Positions 19,887-27,946 of a DNA stretch of 64,000 bases are shown in pieces. Position 1 is the first letter of the stretch. Each line of letters opens with the position of its first letter. Origin of the DNA: Moraxella cuniculi DSM 21768. GTDB lineage: Bacteria > Pseudomonadota > Gammaproteobacteria > Pseudomonadales > Moraxellaceae. Below the pieces are notes generated by a model that did no database searches, had not been told where the DNA came from, and was given only the letters and a program-made list of their open reading frames with translations. A program made the position numbers and the translations under genes. The stretch covers positions 186,001 to 250,000 of the forward strand of contig NZ_FTNU01000002.1 of the NCBI RefSeq assembly GCF_900156515.1, written 5' to 3'.

Positions 19887-20843
19887 ATGGACACGCTTAA
19901 GCCTAAGGATCTCAAAGCGATTTTGCATTCAAAGCGGGCAAATATTTTTTATCTTGAGCATTGCCGAGTGATGCAAAAAGATGGCCGCGTTTTGTATCTG
20001 ACCGAAGCCAAATACGAAAATCATTATTATAATATCCCCATCGCCAACACCACCTGTATTTTGCTTGGTACGGGAACATCGATTACTCAAGCTGCCATGC
20101 GTATGCTTGCCAGTGCAGGTGTTTTGGTTGGTTTTTGTGGGGGTGGTGCTACGCCATTATTTTCGGGTGCTGAAATTGAATGGCTCAATCCGCAAAATGA
20201 ATATCGCCCGACCGAATATGTGCAAGGTTGGTTGTCATTTTGGTTTGATGAGCAAAAACGATTGGTTGTTGCCAAAGAATTTCAAAAGCAACGAATTGAA
20301 TTTATTAAGCAAATCTGGTCAAAAGACAAACAATTACATGAGTTTGGATTTTATGCCGATGAGGTTGATATTTCGCAGGCTTATACTTCATTTCAAAATA
20401 AAATTTCCAAAATCAACACGGTAAATGAGTTGTTGCTGGCTGAAGCCATGATGACCAAACAACTTTACAAAGCAGCAGCCACAAGATGTCAGTTATCTTT
20501 TGAACGCAATCATGAAGCAGGTGATCTTGCCAATAATTTTTTAAATCATGGCAATTATTTGGCGTATGGACTGGGTGCGACAACGCTATGGGTGTTGGGC
20601 ATTCCGCATGGTTTCGCGGTAATGCATGGCAAAACACGGCGTGGTGCTTTGGTGTTTGATGTGGCGGATTTAATCAAAGACGCAATTGTGCTCCCTTGGG
20701 CATTTATCTGTGCCAAAGAAGAATTTACCGAACAAGAATTTCGTCAGAAAATTCTGCAAAAATTTACTCAATATCAAGCTTTAGATTTTATGTTTGAGCA
20801 AGTCAAAAATGCTTCACAACATTTTCAAGTTCGGACAGCCTGA
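19887..20843 (+). CDS. cas1: CRISPR integrase Cas1, type I-F
   Basis: The 318-residue protein has the I-F Cas1 layout: N-terminal beta domain (KRANIFYLEHCRVMQKDGRVLYL), then the helical catalytic domain with LLAEAMMTKQLYKAAATR (Glu), LGIPHGFAVMHGKTRRGALVFDVADLIKDAIVLPWAF (His and Asp of the metal site). It integrates new spacers with the Cas2 domain of the next gene. The start has AAGGA ten bases upstream. The gap to cas2-3 is 35 bases. It runs away from the array, so array and cas genes are divergent. Confidence 0.96.
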   Translation: MDTLKPKDLKAILHSKRANIFYLEHCRVMQKDGRVLYLTEAKYENHYYNIPIANTTCILLGTGTSITQAAMRMLASAGVLVGFCGGGATPLFSGAEIEWLNPQNEYRPTEYVQGWLSFWFDEQKRLVVAKEFQKQRIEFIKQIWSKDKQLHEFGFYADEVDISQAYTSFQNKISKINTVNELLLAEAMMTKQLYKAAATRCQLSFERNHEAGDLANNFLNHGNYLAYGLGATTLWVLGIPHGFAVMHGKTRRGALVFDVADLIKDAIVLPWAFICAKEEFTEQEFRQKILQKFTQYQALDFMFEQVKNASQHFQVRTA

Positions 20844-20878
20844 AAATTTCAATAATTCTTTTTTATTCAAAATTGACT

Positions 20879-23800
20879 ATGATTGTTACCTTTATTTCTC
20901 AATGTGAAAAGAAGGCTTTGCCACGCACAAGGCAGGTTTTGGACGCTTTTGCTAATCGTATTGGCGATAATACATGGCAAACAGTGATTACCGAAGATGG
21001 TTTGGCAATGGTCAAAAAATTGCTATCGCGTACGGCAAGCAAAAGTACCGCAGTCAGCTGCTATCGTTTTCATACGCGTAAACACAGTGAACTGTTGTGG
21101 ATTGTGGGCAATCGCAATAAATTCAATGAATGGGGCTTTGTGCCCGTGAATTGGACAAAGAAGGAATTAATTATGGATATTGAAATCAATGTAAAAGATA
21201 TTTATGCCAATAGCCAAGGGCAAATATTAAGCGAACACTTATTTGCGGTGGGTTATTTGGCATATCATTTGATGAAGAGCTTAAATTTAAATAAACCCAA
21301 ATTGGCACAATCTGCCCTCATTGCAGGGATGCTGCATGATGTCGGTAAATTAGATCCGCAGTTTCAAGAGTGGCTAACCAAAAAACTGAACAAAGAACAA
21401 GAAATTGTCGTACTGCCAGAAGATGGTGTACATATCAATCAAAGCGATCGGGGGTTTGGCAAGTTTGGTTTTGAAAACCACCCAAGGCATAATGAACTCT
21501 CATGGCTGCTTGCGGCGTCATTATTAAAAGAAAATAAAGAAAATGGCGAGTTAAATTCGGCACAATATGGGCAAATCACCCATAGCATTTATTGGCATCA
21601 TACTCGCCCTTATCGCAAAGATGACAAATTTTTTGATCAAGCAAAAGGCATTGATAAGCTGTTTATCAAATCGCTTGGGACGAGTAGCATAGCTAAGCTG
21701 ATGGATAAGTTAGAAGCGATTTTTAAGGATATTTATAAAATCGCTGAGCGGTTTTGCCAAGATGATTTTGATTTGACCAAGTTATTGCCTACTTTGTCCT
21801 ACCACTATGAGCTGACACGAGATGATTTACCACCTTATAAAGCATATGAAAACATCGCTACAGAGATTGATGAGATTGTCGCTGATATTGCACCCAATGC
21901 TTATCATAATTTGGTGAGAATGGCGGTCATTACAGCCGATCGCATCGTCTCAAAGATGTCGTCAGAAGATTTGCAAGATTATCTAAAAGAAGGTACGCTG
22001 GCGTATGCTTTGGATGATGTGCTAGCGACAGACAGTCAGCTTGGCAAGCATATCCAAGCGTGCTTGGATGGCTTTGAGCGTCAATATCCTAACAGCGAAC
22101 GCAATCAGGCACAAAGCACAGTCGCCAAAGAGTTGTCTGAACTTACCATGATTGCAGAGTTTGAAGATAGTGATAATGTGGCAGTGCTACAGGGACCGGC
22201 AGGCTGCGGCAAAACCAAAATTGCCCTAGAATGGGCAATGAAAACCCATGCCCAAAAAATCATTTGGGTCTGTCCACGAGTGCAGGTGTGTTTGGGTTTA
22301 TTTCATGATTTGACCCAAAAAGAATATCTGTCCAATAGCCGTATTGAAATTTTTACAGGCGAATTTAAGAAAATCTCTCAAGGCGATACGCCGCTGATAG
22401 CATTGCCTGATACCAAGGTGGAAGATTATTTTTCTGGTGATGTCATCATTACGACCATTGACCAGATTTTAAATGGCATTATTTCGCACCAAAAAATTAC
22501 CAGCATGATGGATTTTATGCAATATCATGTGGTGTTTGATGAATTTCATGAGCTGATTGTCATTCCGGCGATGAATTTGTTGTTTGCCGAATTGATTGAA
22601 GCTAAAAAATTGCAAGGTGCCAAAGCCAATACTTTACTTGTGTCAGCAACGCCGCATGATTTTTTTGTGAAAAATGTGCTAAAGATTGATGACAGTCGCG
22701 TGGTTCGTATGGATAGCTTTAATCCAGCAAAATATCAATTCGTATTTGATGTATATGATGAGACCGAGCAGATCAGTCCATTGATAGTGAATGCTGTAAG
22801 TAGCGACAAAGCCACCTTTGTAATCAGTAATACCGCTCAAGATGCTCAGCTTGGTTATCTACTTCACCAAGATGAGGAAAATGCCATTTTGCTGCATTCA
22901 AAATTCATCAAACAAGACAAGGCTGATCTATTTGCCAGCGTGCTAGACAGTTTTGGCAAACATGGCAATGGTCAATATCAAGTCTTACGCAGTGGCCCGA
23001 TTGTACAAGCCTCACTCAATATCAGCTGTGATGAGATGATTACTGACCTAACGAGCCCAGAAAACTGGCTGCAACGGCTAGGGCGACTCAACCGTTTTGG
23101 TGAAGCCAAGCAATGCGTGTACACAACGGCGGTACCACAGTCATTGATGACCAAAAAACAAAGCAGTAGTAAAGCCAAATTTTTGGCAAATATGTGCGTG
23201 TTTCACAGTAGTGTCGCATGGCTTGACTATTTACAAAGCCATCTGTCAGATCATGGCAATGTGATGGGGTTAAATGAACTGTATCGGCTGTATCAAGCGT
23301 TTTATCAAGATAAATCAGCAGTAGAAAAAATTGCCGAAGATATTGCAAAATCACTCAATCAAAGTGTGCAGATGATTCATCGTAAGCTGGTTGATCCCAT
23401 CAGCATCAGCAGTAAAAAATCCATCAAAACAGATCAAATTGCCAAAATCGCCAGAGTGTCTTTGCGTGGGGATAATCGCTTTGTGCAGATGGCGGTCTGT
23501 ATGGTAGATAATCAGCTCAATCCAAGCTTTATCAATGAATATGCCTATGATGAAGACACCGATCACAGTCAGGTGCATATCGGTCTGACCGAAAGCACAG
23601 ATCGACTGCAAGGCGGTAGATTTGAGATGAGAGATAGCGAAAAAGATTTGCTGGCTTTTATGCACAAAAAACATCATCAGATCCTAAATGGACGCAGCGG
23701 CGAGAATACGCACAAAAAGTCATTTGCTGATTATGAGCTGCTGAAACTGGCTCGCTCGCCAGAATATCCGATTTATACCAGCTATACGCCAGAAGATTTG

Positions 23801-23944
23801 ACATACATCGGGGGTGAACGAGAGCGACATAAGTTTGCCATGTATTATGTACGCACACCCAAGCAGGCGGTTGGTATGATGCCGATTAATGTATTGGCAA
23901 GCCCAAAATCTATGGATAATGAGCTTGTTGATGAAGTCGGTTAG
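20879..23944 (+). CDS. cas3: Cas2-3 fusion nuclease-helicase, type I-F
   Basis: A 1021-residue fusion that is diagnostic of type I-F. Residues 1-95 are a Cas2 domain (MIVTFISQCEKKALPRTRQVLDAF, HSELLWIVGN). An HD nuclease follows with EHLFAVGYLAYHL and AGMLHDVGK (HD at 153-154). The superfamily 2 helicase has Walker A GPAGCGKT at 439-446, DEFH at 554-557, SATP about 30 residues later and the motif VI segment QRLGRLNRFG near 733. It is recruited to targets bound by the crRNA complex and degrades them, and supports adaptation with Cas1. The ATG at 20879 matches the Cas2 family start; a TTG six bases earlier is unlikely. No frameshift is present. Confidence 0.97.
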   Translation: MIVTFISQCEKKALPRTRQVLDAFANRIGDNTWQTVITEDGLAMVKKLLSRTASKSTAVSCYRFHTRKHSELLWIVGNRNKFNEWGFVPVNWTKKELIMDIEINVKDIYANSQGQILSEHLFAVGYLAYHLMKSLNLNKPKLAQSALIAGMLHDVGKLDPQFQEWLTKKLNKEQEIVVLPEDGVHINQSDRGFGKFGFENHPRHNELSWLLAASLLKENKENGELNSAQYGQITHSIYWHHTRPYRKDDKFFDQAKGIDKLFIKSLGTSSIAKLMDKLEAIFKDIYKIAERFCQDDFDLTKLLPTLSYHYELTRDDLPPYKAYENIATEIDEIVADIAPNAYHNLVRMAVITADRIVSKMSSEDLQDYLKEGTLAYALDDVLATDSQLGKHIQACLDGFERQYPNSERNQAQSTVAKELSELTMIAEFEDSDNVAVLQGPAGCGKTKIALEWAMKTHAQKIIWVCPRVQVCLGLFHDLTQKEYLSNSRIEIFTGEFKKISQGDTPLIALPDTKVEDYFSGDVIITTIDQILNGIISHQKITSMMDFMQYHVVFDEFHELIVIPAMNLLFAELIEAKKLQGAKANTLLVSATPHDFFVKNVLKIDDSRVVRMDSFNPAKYQFVFDVYDETEQISPLIVNAVSSDKATFVISNTAQDAQLGYLLHQDEENAILLHSKFIKQDKADLFASVLDSFGKHGNGQYQVLRSGPIVQASLNISCDEMITDLTSPENWLQRLGRLNRFGEAKQCVYTTAVPQSLMTKKQSSSKAKFLANMCVFHSSVAWLDYLQSHLSDHGNVMGLNELYRLYQAFYQDKSAVEKIAEDIAKSLNQSVQMIHRKLVDPISISSKKSIKTDQIAKIARVSLRGDNRFVQMAVCMVDNQLNPSFINEYAYDEDTDHSQVHIGLTESTDRLQGGRFEMRDSEKDLLAFMHKKHHQILNGRSGENTHKKSFADYELLKLARSPEYPIYTSYTPEDLTYIGGERERHKFAMYYVRTPKQAVGMMPINVLASPKSMDNELVDEVG

Positions 23945-24057
23945 ATGTAGTATTAACATTTTGCAAGCTTATAAAAGTAAATCCGCATACTCATGTATGC
24001 GATAATATCATTCACAAACAGTTAATCACTTAAATGAGTTTAATCAAGGAGTAAATC

Positions 24058-25068
24058 ATGCAAAAAGTAACAGGTATCAAAAGTGTTGATTTTAAAATCA
24101 AGGCTTGCGGTCATGGCGTGGTGAATTGGAATGGATCGACAGAGCTCAAAACTTTAATTGATGGCTCATGGAAAACCGTAACCAATCATAATATGCCAAA
24201 ACTAAGAGGTTACACAAACAAGAAACTGGCTTCAAATGATAAAGGTGAAAAATTCGAAACCTTAAAAGAGGCTACAGAAGTTGATTTTGATGAGACTCCC
24301 CTTTATATCAGCCAAAACTGCATCCGATATCATTTGTTTAAAGATGATGTGATTAATTGGCAGCATCCAAAAATTCATGAGAATGTTGATAAGATTTTAT
24401 GTTCAATGACGGGATTGTTAAGGGGTTATGTTATCCCGAGAAATGAGAATAAGCGTACAAGTCCGTTGCTATTAACAGACTTCTTAGAATTGGGTAAAAA
24501 AGGCAATTTTGAACAATTAGGAAGAGCGGGCAGCAAAGAAAAGCAGGAAACCAAATCTGGTAAAGATAAAAGCAACTCATTATTTTCTAAGACAACTTTT
24601 GGCGATACGGAATATATCGCTTACGGTTCAATCAATATTGAACAACTGCAATTTATTGCCTTATCCAATGACTTTGGCCAAGAAGCTATACAGATTACTA
24701 CTGACAAAGAGGGTATCGCATTGGCTGAAAAAATTGAAAACTATATTAAAACCTTAGATTTTGCTCATGGGGATATTAAGGCAACCTATCATAATAACTT
24801 TGTTCGCAAAGGAACAATTTTTGCAGAAGGACAGAAAGGTATTTTGCTAAATGAAGATGCCATCAATACTTTGGTAAAACAAATGCTTAATATGATAGAA
24901 AACTTGGGTTTTTCTCAAGCCAAAGGCTATGTGTATGTAGAAAGTGTTGAGGTTGATTACAATAACTTTGAGCAGCCTAAAGATATGTTCCGTATCAGAA
25001 AGGATATTAGCAAAATTAGCCCGCAGAAAAGTGGAGAATATGCTATTTATTATCAACAAGGAGAATAA
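24058..25068 (+). CDS. cas7fv: Cas7fv, backbone subunit of the type I-F2 (I-Fv) complex
   Basis: The 336-residue protein begins VTGIKSVDFKIKACGHGVVNWNG and includes ETPLYISQNCIRYHLF, SMTGLLRGYVIP, KRTSPLLLTDFLELG and SKTTFGDTEYIAYGSINIEQLQF. This is the sequence character I know from I-Fv Cas7 proteins such as that of Shewanella putrefaciens, not canonical Csy3. It would polymerise along the crRNA spacer. AAGGAG precedes the ATG by seven bases. The 113-base gap after cas2-3 is the longest in the operon and may hold a second promoter. Confidence 0.87.
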   Translation: MQKVTGIKSVDFKIKACGHGVVNWNGSTELKTLIDGSWKTVTNHNMPKLRGYTNKKLASNDKGEKFETLKEATEVDFDETPLYISQNCIRYHLFKDDVINWQHPKIHENVDKILCSMTGLLRGYVIPRNENKRTSPLLLTDFLELGKKGNFEQLGRAGSKEKQETKSGKDKSNSLFSKTTFGDTEYIAYGSINIEQLQFIALSNDFGQEAIQITTDKEGIALAEKIENYIKTLDFAHGDIKATYHNNFVRKGTIFAEGQKGILLNEDAINTLVKQMLNMIENLGFSQAKGYVYVESVEVDYNNFEQPKDMFRIRKDISKISPQKSGEYAIYYQQGE

Positions 25069-25070
25069 TA

Positions 25071-26174
25071 ATGAAAATTATCATTGATTATGAATCCTCT
25101 TGGCAAAACTCATTTTTAACAGGTTCAAATGATGAGCCTGTTAAAAAAAGAGAATTTAAGGCATCATCTAAGTCAAAAGAAGCAGAGGATGTAAAAGAAA
25201 TTTCTCATAATACGATTTTGGGTATTTTGTCTAGGTTGATTGGAGATCAAAGAAAGTTGTATCAGGTAAAAAATAATGATGATTTTTATTTCAAAGATAT
25301 GGAGATCTCTTTTCAACATACCAAACATTCGAAAACATGGATTGAAAAAGCTTTTTTAATTAATAAATCTGAAAATAGACCGCCGCAAAGTAGCTTTATT
25401 GGTGTGTTAAAAGAAGACGAGCCTTTATTTTTCTCTGATTATTCTGCCACTTTATGGTCTGTTTTAGATTTTACTTTTGAAGAGTTGCTTGATTTTATTA
25501 TCAATCCCAAGATAAGAAAAATTGAAAAGGAGGTGTCTGTATCGCATATTTTAAACAAGGTTCAATTTGATATTCAACCAATGGAGGCTGTTCAATTTTT
25601 CCAAGATAAAATTAATCTTGTTAAAGACAAATTAACTCAAGAATACAAAAAGGAAAAACCAAGTGATAAGCGAATCGAAAGTTTACATGAGCAAATTTCA
25701 AGATTTGAGAATTTAGCAAACAAGGAAAATGTTGTAAAATTTGAGAAAAAATTGAAGGATTGTTTGGAAGTTCTTGAACATTTGTTTCCTGAAGAATCAT
25801 ATGTTGAAAAAAATAATACCATTGATCCAATAAGGTTGTACTCCGCAGGTCTTTATGTGATGGTAAACGAACTTGAGCAAGGAGGTGTTGATATCTCAAA
25901 ATATATTTCAACGAGAGGTACAATTAAGGGGTTTTCAAAAAGAAACTTCAATGGTGTTCGAGATTTTCTAAATCCTTTAATGGGTAACAAGAAAAAAACA
26001 ACCCATACTCCCTATAATCTCACCAAAGCCAGTGGACAGCTTGAAATCATTTTGGATATTGACCTGCCAAAAGCGATGGAGCTAAAGCAGATGATAGATA
26101 ATGCAGGCGTATCATCATTTTATCTGGGTAAAAAAGGCTTGGCGTATGTGTCTGATATTCGTCTAAAACAATGA
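25071..26174 (+). CDS. cas5fv: Cas5fv, crRNA 5'-end and PAM-recognition subunit of type I-F2
   Basis: The 367-residue protein starts MKIIIDYESSWQNSFLTGSN and ends with the RAMP-like strand SSFYLGKKGLAYVSDIRL. Residues about 170-240 form a charged helical insertion (INLVKDKLTQEYKKE..., ISRFENLANKENVVKFEKKLKDCLEVLEHLF). In the characterised Shewanella I-Fv system the enlarged Cas5fv replaces the missing large subunit in PAM recognition, and the helical part here is a good candidate for that. It begins two bases after cas7fv with its own AAGGAG. It is visibly more AT-rich than the housekeeping genes. Confidence 0.83.
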   Translation: MKIIIDYESSWQNSFLTGSNDEPVKKREFKASSKSKEAEDVKEISHNTILGILSRLIGDQRKLYQVKNNDDFYFKDMEISFQHTKHSKTWIEKAFLINKSENRPPQSSFIGVLKEDEPLFFSDYSATLWSVLDFTFEELLDFIINPKIRKIEKEVSVSHILNKVQFDIQPMEAVQFFQDKINLVKDKLTQEYKKEKPSDKRIESLHEQISRFENLANKENVVKFEKKLKDCLEVLEHLFPEESYVEKNNTIDPIRLYSAGLYVMVNELEQGGVDISKYISTRGTIKGFSKRNFNGVRDFLNPLMGNKKKTTHTPYNLTKASGQLEIILDIDLPKAMELKQMIDNAGVSSFYLGKKGLAYVSDIRLKQ

Positions 26175-26182
26175 GAATGTTT

Positions 26183-26779
26183 ATGAATTATTACATTGAA
26201 CTGACCGTCATAGATAGTCCTGAATTAACAGCTTATCAAATTTGGAGCAAACTCTACACCCAGCTCCATCTCGCCTTCGTTGAGCAACAAGACGATGATG
26301 GTGAAATCTCATACGGTGTGGGTTTTCCGCAGTATCGTATAAATGCCGATAAACAAATTGGTTTTTTGGGTTTTAGAGTGCGTATTTTTGCCCCAACCGA
26401 ACAAGCATTGCAAGACCTAAACTTGGCAAAATGGCTAGAGCGACTTACCGACTATGTGCATATGACCAGCATTCGCCCCGTGCCACAAGATAGGGTTACT
26501 GGTCATGCCTGCTATTATCGCACCGCACCCAAGATACCTTTGCGGCACCGCATTTTGCATCAAGCAAAACGGCGTGGCATTTCGGTGGACGAGGCAAGAG
26601 CGTATTTTCAGGATTATCAAGAGACAAAAACAGCCGAGCCATTTGTGCAGTTAAACAGCTTGACCAATGGGCATTCGTTTCGCTTGTATATTGGCAAAAC
26701 AGTCAAGATGCAGCCGCAGTCAGGATCGTTTAGTGTATATGGTTTAAGTCGTGAAACGACGGTTCCTGAATTTGCCTAA
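26183..26779 (+). CDS. cas6f: Cas6f (Csy4) crRNA endoribonuclease
   Basis: The 198-residue protein cuts pre-crRNA at the base of the repeat hairpin. The N-terminus NYYIELTVIDSPELTAYQIWSKLYTQLH aligns with Csy4; His29 matches the catalytic histidine position. The C-terminus SFSVYGLSRETTVPEF is the hallmark Csy4 ending, and the Arg-rich helix RHRILHQAKRRGISVDEARAYF would bind the hairpin. The start at 26183 fits the family; an ATG at 26171 overlapping the cas5fv stop is the alternative. Last gene of the operon. Confidence 0.93.
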   Translation: MNYYIELTVIDSPELTAYQIWSKLYTQLHLAFVEQQDDDGEISYGVGFPQYRINADKQIGFLGFRVRIFAPTEQALQDLNLAKWLERLTDYVHMTSIRPVPQDRVTGHACYYRTAPKIPLRHRILHQAKRRGISVDEARAYFQDYQETKTAEPFVQLNSLTNGHSFRLYIGKTVKMQPQSGSFSVYGLSRETTVPEFA

Positions 26780-26902
26780 ATGATTTTATCTACATAACTT
26801 TGTAGCCAATCACCACAGCATAAATTGACCATGCCATCAGCTTTATCAGATATTGCCAGTGTGCATTGCTGTTTATACAGTCATCAAGCTGATGGAAAAA
26901 TA

Positions 26903-26941
26903 CCAAAAAGCGGTCTACATCAGAGTGATGACCGCTTGATT
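26903..26941. terminator. Terminator between cas6f and ompR
   Basis: AAGCGGTC / GACCGCTT hairpin. On the minus strand it is followed by TTTTTGG, placing it 25 bases after ompR; the plus-strand T-run is shorter but may serve the cas operon. Confidence 0.75.
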
Positions 26942-26961
26942 TTGTCAAATCATTATGAGAT

Positions 26962-27696
26962 TTAGCCTTCGGCACCATCTGGGACAAACACATAACCCAC
27001 ACCCCAAACGGTCTGGATATAGCGTGCTTGCGAAGGATTGTCCTCAATGAGTCGGCGTAGGCGAGATACTTGCACATCAATGGAGCGTTCCATTGCACCC
27101 CATTCACGACCGCGTGCCAAATTCATCAGCTTGTCTCGTGTCAGAGGCTCTCTGGGGTGCTGTACCAAAGCCTTTAATACGCTAAATTCCCCTGTGGTTA
27201 GCGTAACCACATTGCCGTCTCGTTTGAGTGTGCGTGTGGACAAATCAAGTGTCCAAGGGCCAAAATCCACCACTTCCACTTGCTGACTGGGGGCACCAGG
27301 CAATTCACGATTTTGGCGGCGTAGCACAGCCTTAATGCGTGCCAGCAGCTCTTTTGGATTAAATGGCTTTGGCAAATAGTCATCAGCACCAGCCTCAAGC
27401 CCTGCAATGCGGTCAGCGTCCGAACCTTTGGCGGTGAGCATAATGATGGGAATGTCAGCATTGTCGGCACGCAATCTTTTGCAGATGGCGATACCATCTT
27501 CGTCAGGCAGCATCAAGTCCAGCACAATCAGCGAAAACATTTCACGAGCGATGAACTTGTCCATTTGTTTGCCATCATGTGCCACACGCACCACATAGCC
27601 GTCATCTTCCAAAAAACGCTGTAACAATGCACGCAGACGAGCATCATCATCAACCACCAAAATGCGATGAGTCAAATTATCAAGAGTATCAGTCAT
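26962..27696 (-). CDS. ompR: OmpR-family response regulator
   Basis: A 244-residue regulator. The receiver domain has the acidic pair DDD near residues 16-18, phosphoacceptor Asp60 in SLIVLDLMLPDE, TAKGSDADRI and YLPKPF. The C-terminal winged helix reads FGPWTLDLSTRTLKRDG...LTTGEFSVLKALVQHPREPLTRDKL and ERSIDVQVSRLRRLIED...IQTVWGVGYVF, very close to OmpR. The start at 27696 has AGGA upstream. The usual partner envZ is not next to it: a terminator and the cas operon lie downstream instead. Confidence 0.88.
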   Translation of the reverse strand: MTDTLDNLTHRILVVDDDARLRALLQRFLEDDGYVVRVAHDGKQMDKFIAREMFSLIVLDLMLPDEDGIAICKRLRADNADIPIIMLTAKGSDADRIAGLEAGADDYLPKPFNPKELLARIKAVLRRQNRELPGAPSQQVEVVDFGPWTLDLSTRTLKRDGNVVTLTTGEFSVLKALVQHPREPLTRDKLMNLARGREWGAMERSIDVQVSRLRRLIEDNPSQARYIQTVWGVGYVFVPDGAEG

Positions 27697-27858
27697 TTTT
27701 CCTGTCCTTTTGCCATGATTTGTCAAAAAGTATAATTATAGCTAGTGTACAATATTGCACAAAAAAATGTAACTATTTTTTGTTAATTTCTCGGTTTGGC
27801 GATCACTTTTGGGTCAAAATTGGCAAATCAAGGCAATTTTGGTGTTTTTGCCGAAACT

Positions 27859-27867
27859 TGCTATAAT
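27859..27867 (+). promoter_or_regulatory. Extended -10 promoter of tex
   Basis: TGC-TATAAT about 80 bases upstream of the tex start. Confidence 0.6.
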
Positions 27868-27946
27868 ACGACACAGTGTCCATCATGTGCTTTGGTGGCT
27901 TAATTTTCGTATGTTTAATAATGGTGTTTAATAACAAAGAGTTGCT

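Noticed and set aside
26790-27107. 105-codon minus-strand frame overlapping the end of ompR
   Set aside because: It overlaps the OmpR coding region and the terminator; composition and sequence look random.
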